Shown here: in pieces, positions 9,701 through 17,580 of the stretch
How positions within the stretch are numbered: position 1 is the stretch's first letter
Layout of the letters: the number at the start of each line of letters is the position of its first letter
Assembly: GCF_007859955.1 (NCBI RefSeq)
Contig: NZ_SJPR01000003.1
Coordinates: 291,396-355,395 of the forward strand
DNA length: 64,000 bases
DNA from: Botrimarina colliarenosi
GTDB lineage: Bacteria > Planctomycetota > Planctomycetia > Pirellulales > Lacipirellulaceae
Direction of reading: 5' to 3'
Program-made: the position numbers and the translations under genes
Notes under the pieces: model-generated
The model's database searches: none
What the model was told of the DNA's origin: nothing
Seen by the model: the letters and a program-made list of their open reading frames with translations, nothing else

Positions 9701-10329
9701 AGCGCGTGCTGAAGTTCATCGCCCCGGTGCTGGCGGACGCGACGCGCATCGAGGGGCAGTTTTCGATGTCGCTGCGCGAGTTCGCCGTGCCGCTGGCCCC
9801 GCCCGCCGGCAGCCCACCGCAGGGACGCGCGGCGGGGGTGCTCGACATCCACCAAGTGCGGGTGATGCCCGGCCCGGCGGTGGCTGAATGGGTGGGGGCT
9901 GTCAAGCAGATCGCCGGCATGGCGCGCGACGGAGTCTCGGCGGTCGCCCAGCCGGGGGACTCGGTCTTGGTGGCGATCGACAACACGCCGGTCGAATTCG
10001 AGATGGTCAATGGCCGGGTCTACCACCGCGGCTTGCAGTTCTACGTCGGCGACGCCTTGGTGCAGTCGGCCGGTTCGGTTGGCGTCGATGAGTCGCTCGA
10101 CCTCGTGCTCTCGGTGCCGATCCTCGACACGTGGATCGACCGCCGCCCGAAGTACCTCGGCGGCTTGCGCGGCCAAGTGCTGAAGATTCCGGTGCAGGGG
10201 ACAATGTCACGGCCGAAGATCAACCGCGACGCTTTCACCCAGATGTCGAGCCAACTGATCGAGAGCGCCGCGGCCGGCGCGATCGAAGGGGGGCTCAACA
10301 AGCTGTTTGAGAAGTTGCAAGGACGTTGA
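6715..10329 (+). CDS. AsmA-like giant envelope protein
   Basis: About 1204 residues from the ATG at 6715 (a TTG at 6673 would add 14). A basic N-terminus (PREEARPKRR) leads into one membrane helix (WLLWGLLIVGLLAVAGPTLL), followed by more than 1100 residues of alternating beta-rich segments. The end (SLDLVLSVPIL, then GLRGQVLKIPVQGTMSRPKI) matches the C-terminal part of AsmA/TamB-like proteins, which form long hydrophobic grooves thought to move lipids between membranes. The inner-membrane anchor with a periplasmic body fits that role. Its stop overlaps the next start (TGATG), so the two are translationally coupled. Lipid transport is inferred from the family. Confidence 0.78.
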   Translation: MPRPPSPREEARPKRRWLLWGLLIVGLLAVAGPTLLSFTPIPLSLIAGAVPADAGRLGARSTSLSWIGPVAVTGIELSDPQGAVVFSADRVELAGGLLGLLGGKSAPLNVRVENARADLVVTPTGTNFDPLLRALEAKRAEAATPDPANPEAAAAGVQRPLNIQVVNAAARVTDGVTGAQWLVEEVNVNLVDPALGVDSIELTAAGKLSAVTAPGAPAPPRGEFSVRLGEAAEGGRLARVQATAAPLSLVEPYLKRIDPTAAITGWASIEGDAAWTPRPGATPSSSRPADILRSLAAGGVRSTGAAQLTDVVFRGAATEGGPIRLASINGPWRLAAQGDGVAIQQLDLTSEVGSLALVGAVTAAEAERWAAGVPVAPRDLRAAMRIDLERLAAVAPQLVRLQQDARVDSGRVEATVVAKDGRVAAALATGPLAGVAGGRRVEWREPLDVRVAARQNAPTAGVAGWALESFKAASTFFQAEAAGDAARLEGQAKFDLDQLARELAPLVDLGETRLAGKGNARFTIDRDEAARRWRLDSRGAVEGLYVGAADAPLAREPNLNFVAKLAGSLDTLSATPVGNIDLTAGDDVLAVALTDAAGAAAKPFELRLSGDAARWLRRAAVASPSLPSPEQIGLTGTVELSGAGSAGADGGVIDRFNLALTGLGIDTATLAGPRVRFGNERVEASGVAAWNNRTREVKIAAGKVITSVASANFRDVLVSLADPAASRGESAYRVDLTRLDAWLPPRGGPARYAASGLVEGTARLRGVPEGLQIVLKAGAQRLMLVDRTPTPPGTGSNNSTGPKTIWSEPQLTLDADAMVTTIAAPNGQPPTYALNIRDARVQSESISGSFGGQIADVAALRGVEMGGGVDYDLEKITPMLWPQLGDGVRLVGRDRATFHIATDETAPAGAAPIGRLSARVEAPWQSADLFGLPVGAGRLAATLQRGVVQVDPLDIAIGGGRLTATAAATLDPPPSALSLQPGPLVSKVAMSQEVTERVLKFIAPVLADATRIEGQFSMSLREFAVPLAPPAGSPPQGRAAGVLDIHQVRVMPGPAVAEWVGAVKQIAGMARDGVSAVAQPGDSVLVAIDNTPVEFEMVNGRVYHRGLQFYVGDALVQSAGSVGVDESLDLVLSVPILDTWIDRRPKYLGGLRGQVLKIPVQGTMSRPKINRDAFTQMSSQLIESAAAGAIEGGLNKLFEKLQGR

Positions 10330-11678
10330 TGGATAAGGGTACTGACAGCCTCGATGGCCATCGATGTCGCCTTCTATCGAAGCGGGGAGCAAACGGTGTG
10401 CTCCCTGGGTTCGTGTTCGCCCTATTCCTCACGGCCACGGCCCATGCCGAATGGCCCACGCCGCGTCCGCTTGATGAAGGCCGGCTCGCCGTGGCCGGGC
10501 TGCGGGTGGTTGAGTCGCGGCACGCAACGCTCGTCACCGACGCTGCGAGCTCGGCGGAGATCGACAACCTGCCGCGGCTGATCGACCTCGCGGCGCCGCA
10601 GTGGGGCGAACGCTTTGGCGTCGAAGAGGATCGCCTCAACACTTGGCGGCTCCGCGTCTACCTGATTGACGAAGAAGCCAAGTTCCGAGCGCTCGGCCTA
10701 TGGCCCGACAAGAGTGGCGATTTTCAGCACGGGCTGTCGCTTGGCTACGAGGTGTGGGTCCGGCAGCAGGCGACCGACTACTACCGCCGTCATCTCTTGT
10801 TGCATGAGGCGACGCACAGCTTCATGGCGACGCTGCTCGGCTCGTGCGGCCCCGGCTGGTACATGGAGGGGATGGCGGAGCTGTGTGGCACGCACGCTTG
10901 GGACCCGGCGACGCGGAAGCTTCGCCTCGCCGTGATTCCCGCCTCGCGCGACGCGGCGCCCGACTGGGGGCGGATCGGGCTGGTGCGGCAGGATGCCGAC
11001 GCCGGCAAGGCGCTCTCGATCGAGGCCGTCATGCGGATCGACAACCGCATGGTGCTGTCGACCGAGTCGTACGCCTGGGTCTGGGCCCTCGACGGCTTTC
11101 TCGACCACCACCCGGCTTACCAAGAACGGTTCCGCAAAGCGCCCGGCTGGGTGACGAGCGACGAGTTCGACCAAAGCTTCCGCAGCGTGTTCGCGAAGGA
11201 CCGCCGCCGGCTCGACCAAGAGTGGCGGTTGTTCACAAAGACGCTCGACTACGGCCACGACCTCAAGCGCGAAGCGATCGACTTCCGCGGTGGCGCCCCC
11301 CTAGCCGCCGGCGGAAGCCGGCGGGTGAAGATCGCCGCCGACCGCGGCTGGCAATCAGCGGGCGTCGCGGTCAAAGCGGGCGAGCCGATCCACATCTCGG
11401 CTACCGGCCGCTACGTCATCGGCCACGAGCCGGACGGCGCACCCTGGCCCTGTGAGCCGAACGGGATCACGCTCGACTACCACGCCGGCCGGCCGCTTGG
11501 CGAGCTGCTAGCGACCGTCGACGCCGGCCCGGGCGCGTTCATCGAGCCAACCCCGATCGGCCTCGCCGCCGATTACACCCCCCCCGCGGCCGGGACGCTC
11601 TACCTGCGGGTGAATGACGCCCCGGACGCTCTGGCGGAGAATGAAGGGGAAGTGACTGCGGTCGTTACGGCCAGGTGA
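10329..11678 (+). CDS. Exported zinc metallopeptidase, HEATH type
   Basis: A 449-residue protein starting at the ATG that overlaps the previous stop. A signal sequence ends near ATAHAEW. The motif LLHEATHSFMATLLGS has the HExxH zinc site, and GWYMEGMAELCGTH about 18 residues later supplies a probable third ligand, as in gluzincins. The last 120 residues (from about 325, GSRRVKIAADRGWQSAGVAV) look like a beta-sandwich binding domain similar to bacterial lectin-like modules (HISATGRYVIGHEPDG, PAAGTLYLRVND). Coupling to the AsmA-like gene hints at a shared envelope role. The substrate is unknown. Confidence 0.78.
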   Translation: MDKGTDSLDGHRCRLLSKRGANGVLPGFVFALFLTATAHAEWPTPRPLDEGRLAVAGLRVVESRHATLVTDAASSAEIDNLPRLIDLAAPQWGERFGVEEDRLNTWRLRVYLIDEEAKFRALGLWPDKSGDFQHGLSLGYEVWVRQQATDYYRRHLLLHEATHSFMATLLGSCGPGWYMEGMAELCGTHAWDPATRKLRLAVIPASRDAAPDWGRIGLVRQDADAGKALSIEAVMRIDNRMVLSTESYAWVWALDGFLDHHPAYQERFRKAPGWVTSDEFDQSFRSVFAKDRRRLDQEWRLFTKTLDYGHDLKREAIDFRGGAPLAAGGSRRVKIAADRGWQSAGVAVKAGEPIHISATGRYVIGHEPDGAPWPCEPNGITLDYHAGRPLGELLATVDAGPGAFIEPTPIGLAADYTPPAAGTLYLRVNDAPDALAENEGEVTAVVTAR

Positions 11679-11698
11679 TTGAAACCAGCCCCTTTTGC

Positions 11699-11779
11699 AG
11701 GAGGCGTCTCCGACGCCGATGACGCGCACCATGCCGCATTGGCCAGGATGCCGTCGTCGGCGTCGGAGTCGGCCTCCTT
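11699..11779. repeat. Inverted repeat, family R1 copy c, decayed
   Basis: The left arm (11699-11719, AGGAGGCGTCTCCGACGCC) and right arm (11757-11779) pair imperfectly and lack the outer TGTGGG found in other copies. The spacer start GATGACGCGCACCATGCC places it firmly in family R1. It lies between the metallopeptidase and glyA. Confidence 0.8.
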
Positions 11780-11908
11780 CAAGTCGGTGGGGGCTGGGTT
11801 CTCGACAATCGCCACCTGATCGCCGAGACTAAGGGCCTCCGGTGAGGCAGCGGTCGCCGCTTGCGGTTAGCTGTGCGACGCCCCCCCGGAAGAACCCGTG
11901 AGAGACGC

Positions 11909-13195
11909 ATGAACTTCATTCAAGAGAACGACCCGGCCGTCTGGAACGCCATCTCCGCCGAGATCGAGCGGCAGCAAGACGGCCTGGAGATGATCGCCAG
12001 CGAGAACTACACCAGCGCCGCGGTCCAGCAGGCGGTCGGCAGCGTGCTCACCAACAAGTACGCCGAGGGCTACCCCGGCCGGCGTTACTATGGCGGCTGT
12101 GAGCACGTCGACGTGGTGGAGGACCTGGCCCGCGACCGCGCGAAGGAGCTGTTCGGCGCCGCCCTTAATGGAGATATCTACGCCAACGTCCAGCCGCACA
12201 GTGGTTCGCAAGCCAACGCGGCGGTCTACCTGGCCTTCGTTCAGCCGGGCGACACGATCCTGGGCCTTGACCTGGCGCACGGCGGGCACCTGACGCACGG
12301 CATGAAGCTCAACATGTCGGGCATGCTTTACAACTGCACGTCGTATGGCGTGCGGAAGGAAGACTGCCGGATCGACTTCGATCAGGTCGCCAAGCAGGCC
12401 CGCGAGCACAAGCCGAAGCTGATCATCGCCGGCGCCAGCGCCTACTCGCGCGAGATCCCGCACGGCAAGTTCCGTGAGATCGCCGACGAGGTCGGGGCGA
12501 CGCTGTGGGTCGATATGGCCCACTACGCGGGCCTCGTGGCGGCGAAAGAGCACGATGACCCAGTAGCGGTTGCGGACGTGGTGACGACGACCACGCACAA
12601 AACGCTCCGCGGCCCGCGCGCGGGCCTAATCCTGTCGAAGAAAGAGCACGCCAAGGTGCTCAACAGCCGCGTCTTCCCGGGCGTGCAGGGCGGGCCGCTG
12701 ATGCACGTCGTGGCGGGCAAGGCGATCTGCTTCGGCGAGGCCCTCAAGCCGTCGTTCAAGCAGTACATCCAGCAAGTCAAACAGAACGCCAAGGTGCTGG
12801 CGGAGACTCTCGTCGAAGGGGGCCTCAAGGTCGTTTCCGGCGGGACGGATAACCACCTGATGCTGCTCGACGTGACGCCGCTTGGCATCGGCGGTAAAAC
12901 GGCCGAAGACGTCCTCGGCGCGTGCGGCGTCACGGTCAATATGAATATGATCCCGTTCGACGAGCGGAAGCCGATGGACCCATCGGGCATCCGTGTCGGG
13001 ACGCCGGCGCTGACGACCCGCGGCATGGGCGTCGCCGAGATGCGCACCATCGGCGCCTGGATGCTGGAGTCGCTGAAGAACCCCACCGACGCCGCCGCCC
13101 ACGAGCGGGTCCGCGGGCAGGTGCGTGAGCTCTGCAGCGGGTTCCCCGTGCCGGCGGCCGAGTTGAATGCGGAGCTTGAAGCGGTCGCCGGATAA
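11909..13195 (+). CDS. glyA: Serine hydroxymethyltransferase
   Basis: A cytoplasmic PLP enzyme of 428 residues that interconverts serine plus tetrahydrofolate with glycine plus 5,10-methylene-THF. Family signatures are complete: [10 protein letters not shown] near the N-terminus, the [16 protein letters not shown] substrate region, and [12 protein letters not shown] carrying the PLP-binding lysine. The ATG at 11909 is chosen over an upstream in-frame start at 11861 because the family begins close to its [15 protein letters not shown] helix. It stands alone with an R1 repeat upstream and a response-regulator gene downstream. Confidence 0.98.
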   Translation: MNFIQENDPAVWNAISAEIERQQDGLEMIASENYTSAAVQQAVGSVLTNKYAEGYPGRRYYGGCEHVDVVEDLARDRAKELFGAALNGDIYANVQPHSGSQANAAVYLAFVQPGDTILGLDLAHGGHLTHGMKLNMSGMLYNCTSYGVRKEDCRIDFDQVAKQAREHKPKLIIAGASAYSREIPHGKFREIADEVGATLWVDMAHYAGLVAAKEHDDPVAVADVVTTTTHKTLRGPRAGLILSKKEHAKVLNSRVFPGVQGGPLMHVVAGKAICFGEALKPSFKQYIQQVKQNAKVLAETLVEGGLKVVSGGTDNHLMLLDVTPLGIGGKTAEDVLGACGVTVNMNMIPFDERKPMDPSGIRVGTPALTTRGMGVAEMRTIGAWMLESLKNPTDAAAHERVRGQVRELCSGFPVPAAELNAELEAVAG

Positions 13196-13261
13196 GCCAT
13201 GGTGAGTTGAACGGCGGGACACGGAGCTGAGGACAGCTCGGCTCGCTGTTATTTCCCCCCC

Positions 13262-13296
13262 CCTCGTTCCCCGTCCCTAACCCCTCGCCCCTCTCC
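13262..13296 (+). repeat. Pyrimidine-rich leader block
   Basis: Reads CCTCGTTCCCCGTCCCTAAC followed by CCCTCGCCCCTCT, ending one base before the response-regulator start. A closely similar CCTCGTCCCCCGTCCCTAGC block lies just ahead of aroC (39298-39332), so this is a repeated leader element and not chance composition. It contains no Shine-Dalgarno sequence. Confidence 0.5.
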
Positions 13297-13297
13297 G

Positions 13298-13732
13298 ATG
13301 GCCCACCGCGTTCTGATCGCTGATGACAACGAGCCGAACGTCGAGCTGCTCGAGGCGTACCTCGTTGGGTTGGACGTCGAGGTGGCGGTCGCCGTCGACG
13401 GGCAGGACACGCTCGACAAGGTCGCCGAGTTCAAGCCCCACGTGCTGCTCTTGGACGTGATGATGCCCAAGCTGAGCGGCTTTGAGGTCTGCCAGCGGCT
13501 GAAGGGCGACCCGGCAACCAGCGGCGTCATGGTCCTGATGGTCACCGCCCTCAACGAGTTGGGTGACATCGAGCGCGCCGTCGACGCCGGGACCGACGAC
13601 TTCCTGTCGAAGCCTGTCAACAAGATCGAATTGGTCAAGCGCGTTGAGAATATGTTGAAGCTGTCGACCGTAACCGACGAGGTCGAGCGGCTCCGGCGCT
13701 ACATTGAAGAGATGGAGCGACGCGAAGCGTAA
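13298..13732 (+). CDS. Single-domain response regulator
   Basis: A 144-residue CheY-like receiver without a DNA-binding output domain. The acidic pocket is ADDNEP (8-13), the phospho-acceptor Asp53 lies in LLLDVMMPK, Thr83 in VTAL, and Lys105 in FLSKPV. After the receiver comes a short charged helix (TDEVERLRRYIEEMERREA) that may form a coiled coil for partner binding. No histidine kinase gene lies nearby, so its partner is encoded elsewhere. The following HEAT/TPR gene starts 42 bp after it and may be co-transcribed. Confidence 0.93.
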   Translation: MAHRVLIADDNEPNVELLEAYLVGLDVEVAVAVDGQDTLDKVAEFKPHVLLLDVMMPKLSGFEVCQRLKGDPATSGVMVLMVTALNELGDIERAVDAGTDDFLSKPVNKIELVKRVENMLKLSTVTDEVERLRRYIEEMERREA

Positions 13733-13774
13733 CGCGTCCCCCACGGCTTGGGGCGTCTCACGAAAGGAACTTCC

Positions 13775-15595
13775 ATGCGTCTGTTGCGGGCGACGCCCCT
13801 GCTGGCCCTCGGTCTCTTGGTGGGGACTCTCTCTTCACAAGTCGCCGCCGCCCCGGGCGAGGCGGAAGTCGCCGAGCTTATCGAGCAGCTCGGGCACCCG
13901 CTCTATGAAGAGCGTCTCGACGCGCAGCGGCGGCTGACCGCTCGCGGGCTCGAAGCGTTCGACGCGTTGCGCGACGCCCAGGACGACCCCGACCCGGAGG
14001 TCGCGGACGCGAGCCGCCGACTGCTGGCGGACCTGACGTCCCATTGGGCCCGCCGCAGCGATCCGCCGCAGGTCCGTCAATGGCTGGCGGCGTACAACAC
14101 CGGCCTCGCGGGCCGCGAGCTTGATGTCATCGAGGCGCTCGCTTCGATGGAGGGCGTCGACGCGATCCCCGCCTTGGCGAGGATCGCCCGCTTCGAGCCC
14201 TCCGACCTAGCCGCCCGCGAGGCGGCCCGCGCCCTGCTAGTGGCGCCCGAGTTCGGCGTCGACGCCCGGCGCCAGAACGCCGTGAGCGAAGCCGTACGCA
14301 GCCTGATCGACGAGTATGGACCCGGCCGCCGACCTGCGTCGGATTGGATCGCCCTCGCGGCGGAGGAAGCTGCTGGAAGCGATCCGCCGCCCGCCGCCTG
14401 GCGTCGCCACGCCGAGTCGCAGCGGGCGCTGCTCGACACCGGGTCCGAAGAAACGAGCGAAGAGATCGTCGCGACGCTCGGCTGGCGTTGGTTGCGGTCG
14501 GCTCTGTTGAGCGGCGCCGAGGCCGACGCCGCGGCCGCCGCCGAGCTGCTGGTGACGTTTGACGAGGACGAAGCGGCCGGCCGTCTCGCACGGGCTATCC
14601 GCTGGGCGGCCGAGGCGGGGCGGTGGTCGGTCGTCGATCAGTTGACGACCACTTACGCCGATCGGCTGCTAGGCAAGCAGGGGCTGTACGTGCTCGCCGA
14701 TGCGGCCCTGCGACGCGGCGATCAAGACGCGGCCGACCGCCTCGCGGCCGAAGCCCTCGCCGCCCCTCCGAGCGACACCGACACCTCGGTCGAGGACGTG
14801 CTGCTCGGGCCGCGTGTGCTGGTCGCCCGTCAACTCTACGAAGCGGGCCGCACCGAGTGGGCGATTGCCGAGTACCGAGCGGCGGCCCAATCCGACGACC
14901 CGCTCGACGGCCGAGCCGCCGTTGCGGCGTGGCGGCTAGCGAACCTGCTGTTCGACGCCGAACGGTACGAAGAGGCCGCCGCGGCGCTCCAGCCAATTGC
15001 CGCCGCGATCGAGCGGTCGCGGCCGTCGCGCGACGAGTATGACAACCTGCCACAAGAGGACCGACAGTTGCTGCCCGGCTCCGGCCAACTCCTCGCCCGG
15101 CAACGGTTCTCCGCCGCTTTGGCTTACCGACAGGTCGGCGACCGTGAGGAAGAGATGAAGGCGCTACGACGGGCGATCAGCGCCGACCCGCGCGACGCCG
15201 ACGTGCTGATCGCGATGCACCGCGTCCAAGACGCTCCCCCCGAGTTTGTCGAGAAAGCAAAGCAACTGATCGACGCCCGCCGCCGTGACTACGAACGCGA
15301 CGTCTGGGAAGACCCCGACGAGGCGGACGGCTACAACCAGTGGGCGTGGCTTGTGAGCAACACCTACGGCGACTTCGACAAGGCGGTGCGTTACTCGCGA
15401 CGGTCGCTGGAGATCGAGCCCGAGACCGCCGGCTACCTCGACACGCTGGGGCGTTGCCTCTTCTCCGCGGGACGCGTTGAAGAAGCCATCGAGGTCCAGC
15501 GCCGCGCGGTCGAACTCGAGCCACGGATGCTCGTGCTGCAGCGTCAGCTTGCCGAGTTCGAATTCACGTTAGCGACAAAAGAGGGGGGAGAGTGA
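13775..15595 (+). CDS. Exported HEAT/TPR repeat protein
   Basis: A 606-residue protein from the ATG at 13775, preceded by a GAAAGGAA ribosome site; the signal peptide is RLLRATPLLALGLLVGTLSSQVAAA. Residues about 25-200 are helical and HEAT-like (HPLYEERLDAQRRLTARG; AIPALARIARFEPSDLAARE). The rest carries tetratricopeptide units, clearest near the C-terminus (DTLGRCLFSAGRVEEAIEVQ). Such proteins are scaffolds; no catalytic motif is seen. The stop overlaps the GTG of the hydrolase gene. Partner and role are unknown. Confidence 0.82.
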   Translation: MRLLRATPLLALGLLVGTLSSQVAAAPGEAEVAELIEQLGHPLYEERLDAQRRLTARGLEAFDALRDAQDDPDPEVADASRRLLADLTSHWARRSDPPQVRQWLAAYNTGLAGRELDVIEALASMEGVDAIPALARIARFEPSDLAAREAARALLVAPEFGVDARRQNAVSEAVRSLIDEYGPGRRPASDWIALAAEEAAGSDPPPAAWRRHAESQRALLDTGSEETSEEIVATLGWRWLRSALLSGAEADAAAAAELLVTFDEDEAAGRLARAIRWAAEAGRWSVVDQLTTTYADRLLGKQGLYVLADAALRRGDQDAADRLAAEALAAPPSDTDTSVEDVLLGPRVLVARQLYEAGRTEWAIAEYRAAAQSDDPLDGRAAVAAWRLANLLFDAERYEEAAAALQPIAAAIERSRPSRDEYDNLPQEDRQLLPGSGQLLARQRFSAALAYRQVGDREEEMKALRRAISADPRDADVLIAMHRVQDAPPEFVEKAKQLIDARRRDYERDVWEDPDEADGYNQWAWLVSNTYGDFDKAVRYSRRSLEIEPETAGYLDTLGRCLFSAGRVEEAIEVQRRAVELEPRMLVLQRQLAEFEFTLATKEGGE

Positions 15596-16407
15596 CTGCG
15601 AAGCTTGAGATCGGCGGCGCCCGAATCGCGTTTGAAGACACCGGCTCGCCCCGCAGCGGGGCGGCAACGTTGTTGCTTGTCCATGGGTTTCCGCTTTCGC
15701 ACGCGATGTGGCGACGGCAGATCGAAAGCCTGGCAGGCGAGTGCCGTGTCGTCGCGCCCGACCTTCGGGGATACGGCGACACGCCGCTCGGCGACTGGCC
15801 CGTGGAGGGAGAACCGCCACGGCTAGATCGCTACGCCGAGGACCTGGCGGCCTTGATCGAGCACCTGAAGTCGGACGGGCCGGTGGTGCTGGTCGGCTTC
15901 TCGATGGGGGGCTACATCGCGTTGGCGATGGAGCGGAATCACGCGGCGGCGTACGACGCCCTGGTGCTGATGGACACCCGCGCCGCGGCCGATGACGAAA
16001 CGGCCCGCGCGACGCGGCATAAGATGGCCGACAACGTCGGCGAGTGGGGCGCCGGCCGCGTGGCGGAGCTGATGCGCCCAAAACTCTTCGCCAACGAAAC
16101 GCCCGAGGCGATTGTCCAAGAGACCGTCGCCTTGATCGCCGCAACCGACCCGGCGGCGATCGCCGCGTCGCAACGGGCGATGGCGGCCCGGCCCGACTCG
16201 ACGCCGCTGTTGGCCTCGATCACCAAGCCGACGCTGGTCGTGGTGGGCGAGCACGACGCGCTCAGCCCGCCGGCCGAAATGCGCCAAATCGCCGACGCTA
16301 TTCCGAGCGCGAGGTTTGTCGAGATCGCTGGCGCCGGGCACATGGCCCCGGTCGAACGGCCAGAGGCCGTGAACGCCGCGCTGGCGGAGTTCGCACAATC
16401 GCTATAA
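15592..16407 (+). CDS. Alpha/beta hydrolase
   Basis: A 271-residue cytoplasmic hydrolase starting at a GTG that overlaps the upstream stop (GTGA), with GGGGGGAG directly before it. It has the oxyanion region LLVHGFPLSHAMW (about 25-37), the nucleophile elbow GFSMGGY, the late strand VVVGEHDALSPP with the acidic residue, and the catalytic His in GAGHMAP. This matches the esterase/BioH/haloperoxidase-like group. The substrate cannot be assigned. No signal peptide, although the upstream TPR protein is exported. Confidence 0.9.
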   Translation: MTAKLEIGGARIAFEDTGSPRSGAATLLLVHGFPLSHAMWRRQIESLAGECRVVAPDLRGYGDTPLGDWPVEGEPPRLDRYAEDLAALIEHLKSDGPVVLVGFSMGGYIALAMERNHAAAYDALVLMDTRAAADDETARATRHKMADNVGEWGAGRVAELMRPKLFANETPEAIVQETVALIAATDPAAIAASQRAMAARPDSTPLLASITKPTLVVVGEHDALSPPAEMRQIADAIPSARFVEIAGAGHMAPVERPEAVNAALAEFAQSL

Positions 16408-16412
16408 ACGGC

Positions 16413-16484
16413 GAGCCGGGCGACGTCAGTCCCCGGAGGAACCCGGGTACCCGCTGCCCTCCTGGGACTGACGTCGCCCGGCTC
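16413..16484. repeat. Long inverted repeat, family R2 copy a
   Basis: Perfect 21-bp arms at 16413-16433 and 16464-16484 (GAGCCGGGCGACGTCAGTCC and its complement), with a 30-bp spacer containing CGGAGGAACCCGGGTACC. Directly follows the hydrolase stop. A related, decayed copy lies at 24122-24191. Confidence 0.9.
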
Positions 16485-16649
16485 TCTGGCGGCTGGTTGG
16501 CAGGATTGTTTGCCAGGCCCGCTGTCCCGGCGCATACTGCTGGAACGTCCTTTCACCCTTTCTGCAGCACCTTCCGCTCCGCCTCGTGAACTGAACGGCC
16601 CCGCCGCTTCACCTCTTCTTCTGTTCACGTTTTTATTGCCGGAGTTTCT

Positions 16650-17522
16650 GTGCGCTCGATCTGTCTCTCGCTGTTCGCCATTTGTCTCGTTGCGCTTCTC
16701 GGCGCAAGGGCGGCGGCGTGTTCGGTCTGCGACGCCCTCGCGGCGCCGGCTTGTGGGTTGACGGGCAGCATCTGCATGGCGAGCGATGAGCCCCGCGAAC
16801 CCTTCGCGCGGTTCACCCTCGCGGGAAGCCAGTGGCCCCAGCCGAGCGGCGACGGGACGCCGGTGACGATCACCTACAGCTACAACAACTTCCTCGACGG
16901 CGGCCTCAAGGACCCGATGGGGGTGAGCGTCTCGGCCGACTACCTCCGGCTGGTGACCGAGGAGGCGTTTGGGTTGTGGGCGGCGGTGGCGCCGCTCAAC
17001 TTCTTGGAAGTCCCCGATGTCGGCACGCCGGTCTTTACGGCCAACACCACCGCTTACAACGCCTACCCGGCGGACAGCTTCGGCCAGGTGCGGCTCAACC
17101 ACCGCTTCATCAACGGCACCGACGCCCAGAACGGCATGCCGACCACCAAGGCGCTCGCCTACTTCCCCGGCAACGGCGGCAACATCGCGGGCGACATTCA
17201 CTTCGACAACGGCGATCCGTGGGCCGTCGTCGGCACACCGAGCGAGCCCGACGTGCTCGGGATCCTCACCCACGAGATCGGCCACACGCTCGGCATCAAC
17301 CACTCGGCGATCGACGGCGCCGTGATGTTCCCCGCGGCCCTACGTCGCGTGGGCCCGGGAACGGGACTGCTGACGGACGACGACATCGCCGCGGTGCAAT
17401 CGATCTACGGCGCGGGCGTGGGGAGTGTGACGCCGCTGTCGGCCGTCCCCGAGCCGGCGGCGCTTTTAGCGGCCACCATTGCGCTCGCAGGATGGTTGCC
17501 GGCCCGACGCCGTCGCGGGTAG
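16650..17522 (+). CDS. Matrixin-like metalloprotease with PEP-CTERM
   Basis: A 290-residue exported protease from a GTG start with signal peptide RSICLSLFAICLVALLGARAAA. The zinc site THEIGHTLGINHS (about 206-218) fits the metzincin HExxHxxGxxH pattern, followed by a Met-turn candidate in DGAVMFPAAL, as in the M10A (matrixin) family. The C-terminus VPEPAALLAATIALAGWLPA plus RRRRG is a PEP-CTERM anchor. No propeptide Cys-switch is obvious, although an N-terminal CSVCDALAAPACG segment has free cysteines. It probably acts at the cell surface or on exported substrates. Confidence 0.88.
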   Translation: MRSICLSLFAICLVALLGARAAACSVCDALAAPACGLTGSICMASDEPREPFARFTLAGSQWPQPSGDGTPVTITYSYNNFLDGGLKDPMGVSVSADYLRLVTEEAFGLWAAVAPLNFLEVPDVGTPVFTANTTAYNAYPADSFGQVRLNHRFINGTDAQNGMPTTKALAYFPGNGGNIAGDIHFDNGDPWAVVGTPSEPDVLGILTHEIGHTLGINHSAIDGAVMFPAALRRVGPGTGLLTDDDIAAVQSIYGAGVGSVTPLSAVPEPAALLAATIALAGWLPARRRRG

Positions 17523-17580
17523 GTTGCGGTGTCGGCGGGGCGATGCGTTCCGCGGCGCTTGCCCCCGTTGTGGACGCGTT

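Noticed and set aside
15939..17303. 454-codon minus-strand frame
   Set aside because: Overlaps two genes with strong catalytic motifs and the R2 repeat.
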